A DNA stretch of 64,000 bases from Bhargavaea cecembensis (GTDB lineage Bacteria; Bacillota; Bacilli; Bacillales_A; Planococcaceae), in NCBI RefSeq assembly GCF_001619585.1, contig NZ_LQNT01000001.1:496001-560000 (forward strand), written 5' to 3'. A program made the position numbers and the translations under genes. Under the pieces are notes generated by a model. That model worked only from the letters and a program-made list of their open reading frames with translations. It was not told the origin of the DNA and made no database searches. This document shows positions 16,560 through 25,144 of this stretch, piece by piece (within the stretch, counting starts at the first letter, position 1; the number at the start of each line of letters is the position of its first letter).

Positions 16560-16713
16560 TTTCGTCATTCAGGGCACTGATTTCATCATTCGGTGATGGA
16601 GTCTCGTCATTCGCGCCTCCAGTTTCGTCATTCGCCGGTAAGTGACGAAACTGGAGGGCCCAATGATGAAATTGCCGGTTCCAATGACGAGATCAACAGG
16701 CCGAATGACGAAA
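16560..16713. repeat. 21-bp phased inverted array, copy 1 (4+4 units)
   Basis: Four TTTCGTCATTC-like words at 16560, 16581, 16602 and 16623 (exact 21-bp step), then four inverted words ending at 16650, 16671, 16692 and 16713 (again 21 bp). The whole is symmetric about 16636.5. The centre is a perfect 15-bp stem (16616-16630 with 16643-16657). Spacers between outer words are only loosely complementary, so the words themselves are the conserved part. Located between the convergent uvrX and VWA lipoprotein genes. Confidence 0.85.
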
Positions 16714-16754
16714 CAGGACAGCAGATACAAGTCGCCCGGCCTTTCCCGGAAGCC

Positions 16755-16784
16755 AAAAACCGGCCATGCCGCAGCATGACCGGT
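16755..16784 (-). terminator. Terminator of the VWA lipoprotein gene
   Basis: Stem ACCGGCCATGC (16759-16769) with GCATGACCGGT (16774-16784), one mismatch, tetraloop, T-run on the minus strand. Confidence 0.85.
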
Positions 16785-16790
16785 TCCGGA

Positions 16791-18215
16791 TCAGGATCCC
16801 TGTTCTTTTTTCAGCGCTTCCATCCGGGTGCGGTAATCATCGATCTTTGCATCGATCCGTTCGACTTCCGAGTTGACCGCGTTGCGCTTTTCCTCTTCGA
16901 GCCCGTCCAGGATGAGGCGGTGGGCTTCTTCCCGTTCAGTGCTCCTGTCATTCAGGGCATCACGCATGGCTTCATCGATCAGGCCTTTTTCCAGTAGCAG
17001 ATCGGCGGCGCCCATGAACCGGTACTTTTCGCTCGTGGCCGCGCGCTTCGCGAGTGTAGCCCGTTCGGATATGCGGTGGAGGATCGTCGAGCTTTCCCAT
17101 CCCCTCGGAGACTGGTAGACGAGGAGGGAGAGGTCGAGGTCGGACGGCAGCCAGTACTCCGTCATGCCGCCGGTCATCTCTTCCAGGCTGTCGGCCCCCA
17201 GGTAATTGCCGTTCCCGGCATCGGCCACGGCTTTCAGTTGGCTTTCCGCCTCTGCGTCGACCTGGAAGCCGATGATGTCGACGTGGCGCCCGGGATGGTC
17301 TTTGACGAATTCTGCGGCTTCCTTGACCGGGTCGCCGCCGCACGTCTCCGCGCCGTCGCTCACGACATAGACCGTGATGTCGCCTTCATGCTGCGCGAGG
17401 TCTTCCCGCGCCTGGCGGATGGCGCCGGCGAGCGGTGTCCACCCGGCCGCCTGCACGCCGTCGACGGCAGCATTGAACGTTTCTGCGTCATACTTCCCGG
17501 ACGGGTAGACGTCTTCAATGGTGCCGCAGGAAAGCGCCTTGTCGGCTTCGTTCTGTGTGCCGGCATGACCGTATGCATAAAGAGCCACGTCACTATTCTG
17601 GCCGATTGTGCGGCCGAAGCTCCTCACCGCGCTTTTGGCGGTTTCCATCTTCAGCTGCCCGTCCGCCTCCAGCAGCATGCTGGAACTGGCATCGAGAAGG
17701 ATGACGGCCTTTTCGGGGAAGGCCGGCCGCGTTTTTTCTGATTCCACTTCATGGGGTTCCGGCAGGAGCGGCTCGTCAAAAGCCGGCTCGTAATCGGCCA
17801 GCCAGCCGACAAGTTCGCTGTAAGACGGGGTGCCGAGGGAGCGGGCGATTGCACCGAACAGGGCATCGGGATCATCTCCCGCCGCTTCGGCGGCCGGCTT
17901 CACGCTGTCGAGAAAAGCATCGCGGATGGTTTCCGGCACTTCCCGGCCGTTCCATGTGGAGGCTTCCCCTTCGATCGTGAAATCGGCCGTGAGCTCGCCC
18001 GGCGGCAAAGCGGCAAGCTCGTCCGCCGTCTCCGCCTGCAAAACGGCGGGGGAGACGGATGCCGCCTGATCCGCCTCCTTCTTATTGTCCGCCTTGTCCG
18101 AAGCGGGGGCGGACCCGGCCGCTTCATCCGGCACCTGCTCAGGAGAATCCGCGGTTCCGCCTGAGCATCCTGCCAGCAGGGCGGCGGCCAACAGAGTGAT
18201 GAACAATGGTTTCAC
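16791..18215 (-). CDS. Lipoprotein with von Willebrand factor A domain
   Basis: 474 residues. GTG 18215 is chosen because AGGAGG lies 7 nt upstream and the product then starts with a normal lipoprotein signal, FITLLAAALLAGC, with lipidated Cys17. After a low-complexity, acidic/Ala linker (about 20-65) comes a VWA domain with the MIDAS motif DASSSM at Asp175, a second site in VVSDGAETCGG, and a charged C-terminal coiled coil (about 420-474). Probably anchored outside the membrane and binding a partner through a metal. Resembles the Bacillus YwmC/YwmD type; function unknown. It separates uvrX from the YolD-like gene. Confidence 0.82.
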   Translation of the reverse strand: MKPLFITLLAAALLAGCSGGTADSPEQVPDEAAGSAPASDKADNKKEADQAASVSPAVLQAETADELAALPPGELTADFTIEGEASTWNGREVPETIRDAFLDSVKPAAEAAGDDPDALFGAIARSLGTPSYSELVGWLADYEPAFDEPLLPEPHEVESEKTRPAFPEKAVILLDASSSMLLEADGQLKMETAKSAVRSFGRTIGQNSDVALYAYGHAGTQNEADKALSCGTIEDVYPSGKYDAETFNAAVDGVQAAGWTPLAGAIRQAREDLAQHEGDITVYVVSDGAETCGGDPVKEAAEFVKDHPGRHVDIIGFQVDAEAESQLKAVADAGNGNYLGADSLEEMTGGMTEYWLPSDLDLSLLVYQSPRGWESSTILHRISERATLAKRAATSEKYRFMGAADLLLEKGLIDEAMRDALNDRSTEREEAHRLILDGLEEEKRNAVNSEVERIDAKIDDYRTRMEALKKEQGS

Positions 18216-18325
18216 AGTTATTCCTCCTATTCCGTTCTTCGGGTTATCTACGGAGCGGCGCGAAAAAGGTTTCATTCAGCGTACAGGCAGGGGAAGAACA
18301 CATCTTTTCAAGGAGAGTGATGCGG

Positions 18326-18658
18326 ATGATCCGCGACAGAGGGAACATCAAATGGACGGCGATGATGCTGCCGGAGCATCTGAAGCTTTTGAGGGAGTGG
18401 CAGGAAGAGGAGGGCAGGCGGGAGCCGCTTGCCCCGGATCCCCAGCAGATGGAGGAGTGGGACCGGATGCTGCATGAAGCGCTCGAGTATGGAAGGCCGC
18501 TTTCCGTCTCCAGCCGTACGCGGGGCGGGGAAGCGTGCTGCACAGGGGCGGTCCATCATTTCGATCCGGTTTCGGGAATCATCCGGATGGTCGGTGCGGA
18601 CGGGGAGCCGGAGGTCATCCGGACTTCGGATGTCACCGATATTTCAGCAGCCGGATAA
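18326..18658 (+). CDS. YolD-like protein
   Basis: 110 residues beginning MIRDRGNIKWTAMMLPEHLK, the standard opening of YolD-like proteins, which are usually encoded beside UvrX-type polymerases and probably act with them. The C-terminal part (VSGIIRMVGADGEPEVIRTSDVTDI) is the small beta domain of the family. AAGGAGAG lies upstream; ATG 18320 is an alternative start. No convincing LexA box is seen, only a poor GAAC match near 18296. Confidence 0.85.
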   Translation: MIRDRGNIKWTAMMLPEHLKLLREWQEEEGRREPLAPDPQQMEEWDRMLHEALEYGRPLSVSSRTRGGEACCTGAVHHFDPVSGIIRMVGADGEPEVIRTSDVTDISAAG

Positions 18659-18739
18659 TTTGTTTTCCGGCACTTCTCGGATTTCAGAACATTTGCTACA
18701 CTGGATATCTGCCCAAACATAGAAGGGGGAACGGGATCC

Positions 18740-20494
18740 GTGAATGTGTTCATGCAATTGGGGTGGTTTTTCAAAGAGCGGAAAAAGCAATACATCATCG
18801 GCATCCTGATGCTGCTTGTCGTGGCGGTCCTCCAGCTGCTTCCGCCGAGGATCATCGGCTATGTCGTCGATGAGATTCGGCTCGGCACACTGACAGGGAA
18901 CGGGCTCGGCAGGTGGCTGCTGATCCTTGCCGGAGCGGCACTCGCGATGTATGTGCTCCGCTATTACTGGCGGGTCATGATTTTCGGCTCGTCGGTGCTT
19001 CTCGGGCGGAGGCTCCGCAGCGAGCTGTTCGCTCATTTCACGAAGATGTCGTCCTCGTTCTACCAGCAGCGCCGTGTCGGCGACCTGATGGCACATGCGA
19101 CCAATGACATCCGCGCCGTCCAGCAGACGGCGGGGCATGGCGTGCTGACGCTCGTCGACTCGGTCACGACGGGCGGTGCGGTCATCATCGCCATGGCGGT
19201 GACGATCGACTGGAAGCTGACACTCATCGCGCTTCTCCCGATGCCGCTCATGGCAGTGCTGACCAGCTGGTACGGCAAGCTGCTGCACGAGCGTTTCCGC
19301 ACGGCGCAGGAAGCCTTCTCCGATCTGAACGACAAAACCCAGGAAAGCATCGCCGGCATCAAGGTCATCAAGACGTTCGGCCAGGAAGAGGAGGACATCA
19401 GCGACTTCAGGAAACTGTCGGCGGATGTCGTCAGGAAAAACGTCCGCGTCGCCAGGGTGGACGCCCTGTTCGATCCGACCATCTCCCTGATCGTCGGCCT
19501 GTCCTTTTTCCTGTCAATCATCTTCGGAGCGCGCTTTATCCTGAACGGCGACATGACGCTCGGGGATCTAGTCGCCTTCAACGCCTATCTGGGCCTTCTC
19601 GTGTGGCCGATGCTCGCGTTCGGCTTTCTGTTCAATATCGTCGAGCGGGGCAGGGCTTCCTATGGCCGGATCCGTGAACTCCTGGCCGTCCCTCCGGACA
19701 TCGGGGATACGGACGGAGCGGCGGACACGGCACCCGGAGGGGACCTCGTCTTCGACATCCGGGAATTCCGGTTCCCCGAAGCCGAACAACCGGCTCTGCA
19801 CGATGTCCGGTTCACACTGAAAAAAGGCGAGACACTCGGCATCGTTGGCAGGACCGGTTCCGGCAAGACCGCAATCCTGAAGCTGCTTCTGCGCGAGTTC
19901 GAGGGGTATGACGGGGTGATTACATACGGGGGAACCCCGATCACCGGCTACCGGAAGGAGCGGCTCCTCGAGGCGATCGGCTATGTACCGCAGGATCACT
20001 TCCTCTTCTCGGCAAGCGTCCGGGAAAACATCGCATTCACCGATGTGGATGCACCATTCGGCAAAGTCCGGGAAGCGGCGAGGCTCGCGCACATCGATGA
20101 GGACATCCTCGGATTCTCGGAAGGCTACGATACCGTCGTCGGCGAGCGGGGCGTTTCGCTCTCGGGCGGCCAGAAGCAGCGCATTTCCATCGCGCGCGCC
20201 CTGCTCATGGAGCCGGAGCTCCTCATCCTGGACGACTCGCTGTCCGCGGTGGATGCCCGTACGGAGGAGGCGATCCTTGCCGCCCTGAAGGAAACGCGCA
20301 CGGAGGAAACGACGATCATCACCTCCCACCGGATGAGCGCCATCCAGCACGCCCACCAGATCATCGTCATGGAAGATGGCACGATCGCCGAAAAGGGCAC
20401 ACATGAGGAACTGATGGCACTCGGCGGGATCTATCATGAGATGTACCGGCTGCAGCAGCTGGAAGCACTCGTCGAACAGGGAGGGGATGCATGA
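18740..20494 (+). CDS. ABC exporter half-transporter with degenerate catalytic site (BmrC/YheI-like)
   Basis: 584 residues: six transmembrane segments (about 1-300), then an ATPase domain with Walker A GRTGSGKTAI, signature LSGGQKQR and Walker B LLILDDS. Asp replaces the catalytic Glu after Walker B, the mark of the inactive-site half of heterodimeric exporters such as BmrC. Start GTG with an AGGGGGA site about 10 nt upstream. It overlaps its partner by 4 bases. Likely exports drugs or lipids; substrate unknown. Confidence 0.88.
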   Translation: MNVFMQLGWFFKERKKQYIIGILMLLVVAVLQLLPPRIIGYVVDEIRLGTLTGNGLGRWLLILAGAALAMYVLRYYWRVMIFGSSVLLGRRLRSELFAHFTKMSSSFYQQRRVGDLMAHATNDIRAVQQTAGHGVLTLVDSVTTGGAVIIAMAVTIDWKLTLIALLPMPLMAVLTSWYGKLLHERFRTAQEAFSDLNDKTQESIAGIKVIKTFGQEEEDISDFRKLSADVVRKNVRVARVDALFDPTISLIVGLSFFLSIIFGARFILNGDMTLGDLVAFNAYLGLLVWPMLAFGFLFNIVERGRASYGRIRELLAVPPDIGDTDGAADTAPGGDLVFDIREFRFPEAEQPALHDVRFTLKKGETLGIVGRTGSGKTAILKLLLREFEGYDGVITYGGTPITGYRKERLLEAIGYVPQDHFLFSASVRENIAFTDVDAPFGKVREAARLAHIDEDILGFSEGYDTVVGERGVSLSGGQKQRISIARALLMEPELLILDDSLSAVDARTEEAILAALKETRTEETTIITSHRMSAIQHAHQIIVMEDGTIAEKGTHEELMALGGIYHEMYRLQQLEALVEQGGDA

Positions 20495-22287
20495 TGGAAG
20501 CACCTGAACAGCAGAAACTGACCGGGCGCGGCCAGTGGCGCGTCCTCATGCGGCTGCTCCGCTATCTCACTCCGCACAAGGGAGCGGCGACCGTTGCACT
20601 TATCCTGCTCGGGCTTACCGTGCTCGGAAGTGTCCTCGGCCCGTACCTGATCAAGACATTCATCGATGACTATCTGACGCCGCGGGAGTTTCCGGCGCAG
20701 CCGCTTATGATTCTGGCCGGCGCCTATCTGGCGATCCTCGTGCTGAATGCGGTATTCGGCTATATCCAGCTGCTGAAATTTCAGGAGATTGCGCTCCGAA
20801 TTGTCCGCCAGATCCGCATCGACGTGTTCACGAAGGTACACCGGCTCGGGATGCGGTATTTTGACAAGACACCGGCGGGGGGCACCGTCTCCAGGGTGAC
20901 GAACGACACCGAAGCCATCCTCGAGATGTTCGTGGACGTGCTCGTCGGCTTCTTGCAGAGCGGGTTCCTCATCATCGCCGTATACATCGCGATGTTCGCG
21001 CTCGATGTGCGGCTTGCGCTTCTGTCGCTTCTGCTGCTGCCGCTCATCTTCCTGATCATGTGGATCTACCGGAAGTACAGCTCCGAGTTTTATCAGGATC
21101 TCCGTGAGCGGCTCAGCCAGCTAAACGGCAAAATCGCCGAATCCCTGAACGGCATGGGCATGATTCAGGTGTTCAGGCAGGAAAAGCGGTTCCGTGAGGA
21201 GTTCGGCGAGATCAATGACAAGCACTACGAGGCCGGCATGCGCAACATCAGGCTGGATGGCCTGCTCCTGCGTCCGGCGGTCGATATCGTGTATGCACTC
21301 GGGCTGATTTTGCTGCTGTCCTATTTCGGGGTGACATCATTCAGCGAACCGGTTGAGATCGGGGTCATCTACGCGTTCGTGACCTATATCGACCGGTTCT
21401 TCGAGCCGATCAACCAGGTCATGCAGCGCCTGTCGATCTTCCAGCAGGCCATCGTCGCGGCCGACCGGGTGTTCCGCCTCATGGACGACCCGGAACTGGA
21501 ACCGGCCCAGCCGGAGCAAGGCGACGCACACATCACTAAAGGCAAAATCGAATTCAGGGGCGTCTCCTTCTCCTATGACGGGAAGAACGATGTGCTGAAA
21601 AACATCAGCTTCACCGCGGAATCGGGAGAGACGGTGGCACTTGTCGGCCATACCGGTTCGGGGAAAAGCTCGATCATCAACCTGCTCATGCGCTTCTACG
21701 AGTTCGAGCGGGGGGAGATCCTGATTGACGGACGGCCGATCAGGTCCTATCCGAAGACGGAGCTGCGGGAAAAGACCGGACTCGTCCTGCAGGATCCGTT
21801 CCTGTTTTACGGGGACATCGAGAGCAACATCCGGCTCTTTGACGGGTCGATCGGTTCCGGTGAGGTGCAGGCCGCCGCCGAATTTGTCCAGGCGGATCCG
21901 TTTATCCGGAGCCTGCCTGACAGCTACGGCCAGAAGGTGACAGAGCGGGGCTCCACCTTCTCGGGCGGACAGCGGCAGCTGATCGCATTCGCCCGTACGA
22001 TGGTCAAGGAGCCAAAGATCCTCATCCTTGATGAAGCGACGGCGAATATCGATACCGAGACCGAGGTGGCGATCCAGAAAGGGCTGGAGCAAATGCGGAA
22101 AGGCCGGACGACAGTCGCCATCGCCCACCGCCTCAGCACAATCCAGGATGCGGACCTGATTCTCGTCCTCCATCAGGGCGAAATCGTGGAGCGGGGCACC
22201 CATAGGGAACTGCTTGCCAAAGGCGGCCTTTATCACAAGATGTACCGTCTCCAGAACGGCATCCTGGAAGAAAACGAGGCCCGATGA
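20491..22287 (+). CDS. ABC exporter half-transporter with intact catalytic site (BmrD/YheH-like)
   Basis: 598 residues: six membrane segments then an ATPase domain with Walker A GHTGSGKSSI, signature FSGGQRQ and Walker B LILDEAT, with the normal catalytic Glu. Together with the preceding gene this gives a heterodimer with one complete ATP site. ATGA overlap with the upstream gene, and a strong terminator after the stop. Confidence 0.9.
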   Translation: MMEAPEQQKLTGRGQWRVLMRLLRYLTPHKGAATVALILLGLTVLGSVLGPYLIKTFIDDYLTPREFPAQPLMILAGAYLAILVLNAVFGYIQLLKFQEIALRIVRQIRIDVFTKVHRLGMRYFDKTPAGGTVSRVTNDTEAILEMFVDVLVGFLQSGFLIIAVYIAMFALDVRLALLSLLLLPLIFLIMWIYRKYSSEFYQDLRERLSQLNGKIAESLNGMGMIQVFRQEKRFREEFGEINDKHYEAGMRNIRLDGLLLRPAVDIVYALGLILLLSYFGVTSFSEPVEIGVIYAFVTYIDRFFEPINQVMQRLSIFQQAIVAADRVFRLMDDPELEPAQPEQGDAHITKGKIEFRGVSFSYDGKNDVLKNISFTAESGETVALVGHTGSGKSSIINLLMRFYEFERGEILIDGRPIRSYPKTELREKTGLVLQDPFLFYGDIESNIRLFDGSIGSGEVQAAAEFVQADPFIRSLPDSYGQKVTERGSTFSGGQRQLIAFARTMVKEPKILILDEATANIDTETEVAIQKGLEQMRKGRTTVAIAHRLSTIQDADLILVLHQGEIVERGTHRELLAKGGLYHKMYRLQNGILEENEAR

Positions 22288-22321
22288 CCGGCAGGCATTT
22301 GCGGGCAACGAAATAAAAACC

Positions 22322-22366
22322 AAAAAGCAGATGGCAAGCGGTCCTCCGCCTGTCATTTGCTTTTTT
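22322..22366 (+). terminator. Terminator of the ABC exporter pair
   Basis: Long stem with arms at 22322-22341 and 22347-22366 (AAAAAGCAGATGGCA against TGTCATTTGCTTTTT), ending in a T-run. Confidence 0.85.
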
Positions 22367-22509
22367 CTTCAATGTTTTCTTCTTTCTGGCCGGCACGTTT
22401 TCCGCTTGCGGGAATATGTCATAAAGACAACAAACTGTCACAGACAGGAATGGCGAAAACGCAATCGGATTCTGATAGTATAAGGACAGCAAGAGAAAGG
22501 GGGATTGTG

Positions 22510-23220
22510 GTGTCCACAGACCTCAACATCCTACTGGCATTCGGAGCGGGGTTCCTCAGCTTCATCTCCCCGTGTACGCTGCCGCTATATCCCGCATTCA
22601 TCTCCTATATCACCGGCATGTCGCTGGATGATCTAAAATCGGACCGGAGGAAGATGACGAAAAGCGGAATCCTGCACACCTTGTTTTTCCTGCTTGGCTT
22701 CTCGGCCATCTTTATCGCCCTCGGATTCGGCACTTCATTCATCGGTTCGTTCTTCGTCAGGTATGATGACCTCCTCAGGCAGATCGGCGCGATCTTCATC
22801 GTTGCATTCGGCCTGATGATCGTCGGCCTCCTGTCGCCCGAGTTCCTCATGAAGGAGCGGAGGATCCAGTTCAAGAACCGGCCGGCCGGCTATTTCGGCT
22901 CCGCGGTAATCGGTCTTGCTTTTGCCGCGGGATGGACGCCCTGCAGCGGACCGATCATCGGTGCCATCATCGCACTCGCCGGGCAGAACCCGGGGTCCGG
23001 CATGTGGTATATGATTGCCTATGTACTCGGCTTTGCGATTCCGTTCTTTGTTCTGTCTTTCTTCATCACGAAACTCTCGATCATCCGGAAATACAGCAAC
23101 GTCATCATGAAAGTCGGCGGCTGGGTCATGATTCTCGTCGGGATCCTCTTGTTCTTCGACGGCATGACGATGATCATCAGCTGGCTGAGTCCGTTCTTCG
23201 GAGATTTCCAGGGGTTCTGA
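22510..23220 (+). CDS. ccdA: Cytochrome c biogenesis membrane protein CcdA
   Basis: DsbD/CcdA family carrier that moves reducing equivalents across the membrane to keep apocytochrome c reduced. 236 residues with six membrane segments. The two redox cysteines lie in SPCTLPLYP (segment 1) and GWTPCSGPI (segment 4). GTG 22510 is 6 nt after AAAGGGGG; GTG 22507 is also possible. It heads a cluster with a thioredoxin-like protein and CcdC, as ccdA-yneI-yneJ in B. subtilis. Confidence 0.93.
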   Translation: MSTDLNILLAFGAGFLSFISPCTLPLYPAFISYITGMSLDDLKSDRRKMTKSGILHTLFFLLGFSAIFIALGFGTSFIGSFFVRYDDLLRQIGAIFIVAFGLMIVGLLSPEFLMKERRIQFKNRPAGYFGSAVIGLAFAAGWTPCSGPIIGAIIALAGQNPGSGMWYMIAYVLGFAIPFFVLSFFITKLSIIRKYSNVIMKVGGWVMILVGILLFFDGMTMIISWLSPFFGDFQGF

Positions 23221-23265
23221 TCACATGAAAACCTCATCATTGCCGCGGAAAGGAGGGATCCGGCA

Positions 23266-23595
23266 ATGGAGCATATTGATTCATACGATGAGTGGATTGG
23301 CACGCTGGAGGGGGAAGGCACACTGCTCCTCTTCGTCAAGACCGACAACTGCTCGGTCTGCGAAGGCCTGCTGCCGCAGGTCTCTGCTCTTGAAGAGGAA
23401 TATGCATTTCCTTTTTATGCGGCCAATGCCGCACAGGTTCCGGAACTGGCGGGACAGCTGTCACTTTTCACCGCACCGGTCGTTATACTATTCAAGGAAG
23501 GCCGCGAGTTTGCCCGCTTTGCCCGTTTCGTCCCGATGGCAGACCTGAAGCATCGAATGGACGAACTCGAGCTGTCGGGTGGACAATATGAATGA
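23266..23595 (+). CDS. Thioredoxin-like protein
   Basis: 109 residues with a thioredoxin fold: the active site is CSVC in FVKTDNCSVCEGLLPQ, and a cis-Pro is in TAPVVILF. AAAGGAGGGATC precedes the ATG. In this position B. subtilis has yneI (a response-regulator-like protein), so the exchange for a thioredoxin next to ccdA makes functional sense: it could receive or deliver electrons for CcdA. That link is inference. It overlaps ccdC by 8 bases. Confidence 0.82.
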   Translation: MEHIDSYDEWIGTLEGEGTLLLFVKTDNCSVCEGLLPQVSALEEEYAFPFYAANAAQVPELAGQLSLFTAPVVILFKEGREFARFARFVPMADLKHRMDELELSGGQYE

Positions 23596-24103
23596 TTTCA
23601 TCAACCGGATCTTCACCGAGATTCCCGCTCCGATCCTGATCATCGGTTCCACCGTGATCTTCGCGATGGCCGGACTCGGAGCGGTCATCATGCGCTCCAG
23701 GGCAAGCAAGCGGCCTGCGAGCGCAAGGAAGATCATCCTGCCTCCGGTCATGATGTCGACGGGCGCTCTCATGTTTCTTTTCGAGCCGTTCCGCGTCACA
23801 TGGCCGCATGTGTTCGAAGCGCTGGCTGTCGGCATTTTGTTCTCGATCCTCCTCATCCGGACGTCCCGGTTTGAGGAGAGCGGGGGAGAGATCTACCTGA
23901 AGCCGTCAAAGGCATTCATCTTTATCCTGGCCGGCCTGCTTGTCTTACGGGTGGTCGGCAAGCTGATCCTCAGCAGTACGATCGATGTCGGGGAACTTGC
24001 AGGGATGTTCTTCCTCCTCGCATTCGGTATGATCGTCCCGTGGCGAATCGCCATGTATCTGAAATACAGAAAGCTGCAGTCCCGTCTCGGGGCCGCAGCA
24101 TGA
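23588..24103 (+). CDS. ccdC: CcdC family membrane protein
   Basis: 171 residues with four to five predicted membrane segments and the PPVMMSTGALMFLFEP stretch typical of the CcdC/YneJ (DUF1453) family associated with cytochrome c assembly. ATG 23588 lies within the 3' end of the thioredoxin gene. Exact role in the family is not established. A bidirectional terminator follows. Confidence 0.85.
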   Translation: MNDFINRIFTEIPAPILIIGSTVIFAMAGLGAVIMRSRASKRPASARKIILPPVMMSTGALMFLFEPFRVTWPHVFEALAVGILFSILLIRTSRFEESGGEIYLKPSKAFIFILAGLLVLRVVGKLILSSTIDVGELAGMFFLLAFGMIVPWRIAMYLKYRKLQSRLGAAA

Positions 24104-24139
24104 AAAACCGCCATCCGGAAACTCCGGAATGGCGGTTTT
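24103..24139. terminator. Terminator of ccdA-trx-ccdC
   Basis: AAAACCGCCATCCGG paired with CCGGAATGGCGGTTTT (one bulged base), with A- and T-runs on either side, so it can serve both directions. Confidence 0.85.
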
Positions 24140-24186
24140 AAATTTACCCTGTACTAATAATTTGCGCTCAAGCTCCGTCCAGCTAT

Positions 24187-24311
24187 AGCGCCCAGCAACT
24201 AGCAAACTTCACACTTCTCCACTACGATAAGTCAACATCGGTTCGTTCCTCACCGTGTTTCCTTTATCTCATTGCGAAGTGCTCCAGTTTGTACGTTGCT
24301 GAACGGGCGCT
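24187..24311. repeat. Possible dispersed element with inverted ends
   Basis: Left end AGCGCCCAGCAAC (24187-24199) is complementary, with one small gap, to GTTGCTGAACGGGCGCT (24295-24311). The interior (GGTTCGTTCCTCACCGTG, TTTCCTTTATCTC) is non-coding. It lies between convergent ccdC and yneK, just after a terminator. Wording of this kind recurs in Bacillales intergenic DNA as far as I recall; only one copy is present here. Confidence 0.4.
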
Positions 24312-24324
24312 TGCGCTTTTGTCA

Positions 24325-24768
24325 TCAATCCCTGCTGAACTGATACAGATTTCTGTAAGGCGTATCGTCAATCTGCATCTCTTGCAGCTTTTTCTTGAGG
24401 AATTTATGGTCACGCTTCGGCGTCGCGAGAATATAGCCGCGGATAATATGGTCAAACTCGATCCGTTTTGCCTTTTCGCGCAGGGCAAGCTGCCCGATCC
24501 TGCCGGCAATCTTCTGCTTGGCGACCGGGCGGAACAGTTCCGGCACGGGCGACACAAGCTCATTCAGCATCTCCTTGGACTCGGGTGTCCAAAGATGGAG
24601 CGATTTATTGACATAATATTCTTCCCAGTCGAGGGTGGACCGGCCGTCCTCCTTGGGCAGGGCCTTCAGGAATTTGCGGAACATGAAATACCCGCCGATC
24701 GCGAACAGGCTGATCAGTACGAACACCCAGAACAGGATAAACCAGAGAAACCAGCCGTCTAGCAACAC
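24325..24768 (-). CDS. DUF2621 membrane protein (YneK-like)
   Basis: 147 residues with an N-terminal membrane anchor (about 3-27, GWFLWFILFWVFVLISLF) and a soluble, basic C-terminal domain (SLHLWTPESKEMLNELVSPVP, then many Lys/Arg). TTG 24768 is chosen because AGAGGTGA lies 8 nt upstream and gives MLDGWFLWF; GTG 24771 is possible. The place beside ccdC is conserved with B. subtilis yneK, suggesting but not proving a link to cytochrome assembly. Confidence 0.78.
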   Translation of the reverse strand: MLLDGWFLWFILFWVFVLISLFAIGGYFMFRKFLKALPKEDGRSTLDWEEYYVNKSLHLWTPESKEMLNELVSPVPELFRPVAKQKIAGRIGQLALREKAKRIEFDHIIRGYILATPKRDHKFLKKKLQEMQIDDTPYRNLYQFSRD

Positions 24769-24882
24769 TCTCACCTCTTTTGCATTCTCCAACAATTATA
24801 AGGCCGCCGCCGATTTTTTTCACCTCCGTTGTATTCTTTTCACCAAATTGCCCTATGTAACGGGTGAAAGGGGGGAGAAAAC

Positions 24883-25104
24883 ATGGCAAACATCGTCTTC
24901 AAGAACGCATCCATCCGGCTTCACTTTGACGCGGGCCTGGATGGGGAAGGCAAGCCGGTCGTAAAGCTGAAGACCTACCGGAATGTATCCGGTTCGGCGG
25001 ATGCGGAATCCCTGGCGGCTGCCGTCAGTGCACTCAGCGGCCTTTCGGGATACCCTTACATCGCAGCCGAGAAGATTGAAACCGCGGAAATCACCGAATA
25101 CTGA
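24883..25104 (+). CDS. DUF1659 protein
   Basis: 73 residues, small alpha/beta protein with LKLKTYRNVSGSADAES type sequence characteristic of DUF1659. Strong GAAAGGGGG ribosome site. It begins a three-gene micro-operon (DUF1659, DUF2922, YvrJ) that is repeatedly seen together in Bacillales. Function unknown. Confidence 0.85.
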   Translation: MANIVFKNASIRLHFDAGLDGEGKPVVKLKTYRNVSGSADAESLAAAVSALSGLSGYPYIAAEKIETAEITEY

Positions 25105-25144
25105 TCGTCCCTCAGCCGGGAGATCATGAAAGGAGGGGAACAGG

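Noticed and set aside
16391-16645. Open frames through the 21-bp arrays with seven-residue repeats (also at 37190-37519 and 53132-53869)
   Set aside because: The 21-bp period keeps any frame open. They lack ribosome sites, run into unrelated sequence and differ between copies.
16560-16713. CRISPR array
   Set aside because: Repeat words are 11 bp, spacers 10 bp, the orientation flips at the centre, and no cas genes are present.
18285-18310. LexA box before the YolD-like gene
   Set aside because: Only one half (GAAC) is present; the other half is CTTT instead of GTTC.
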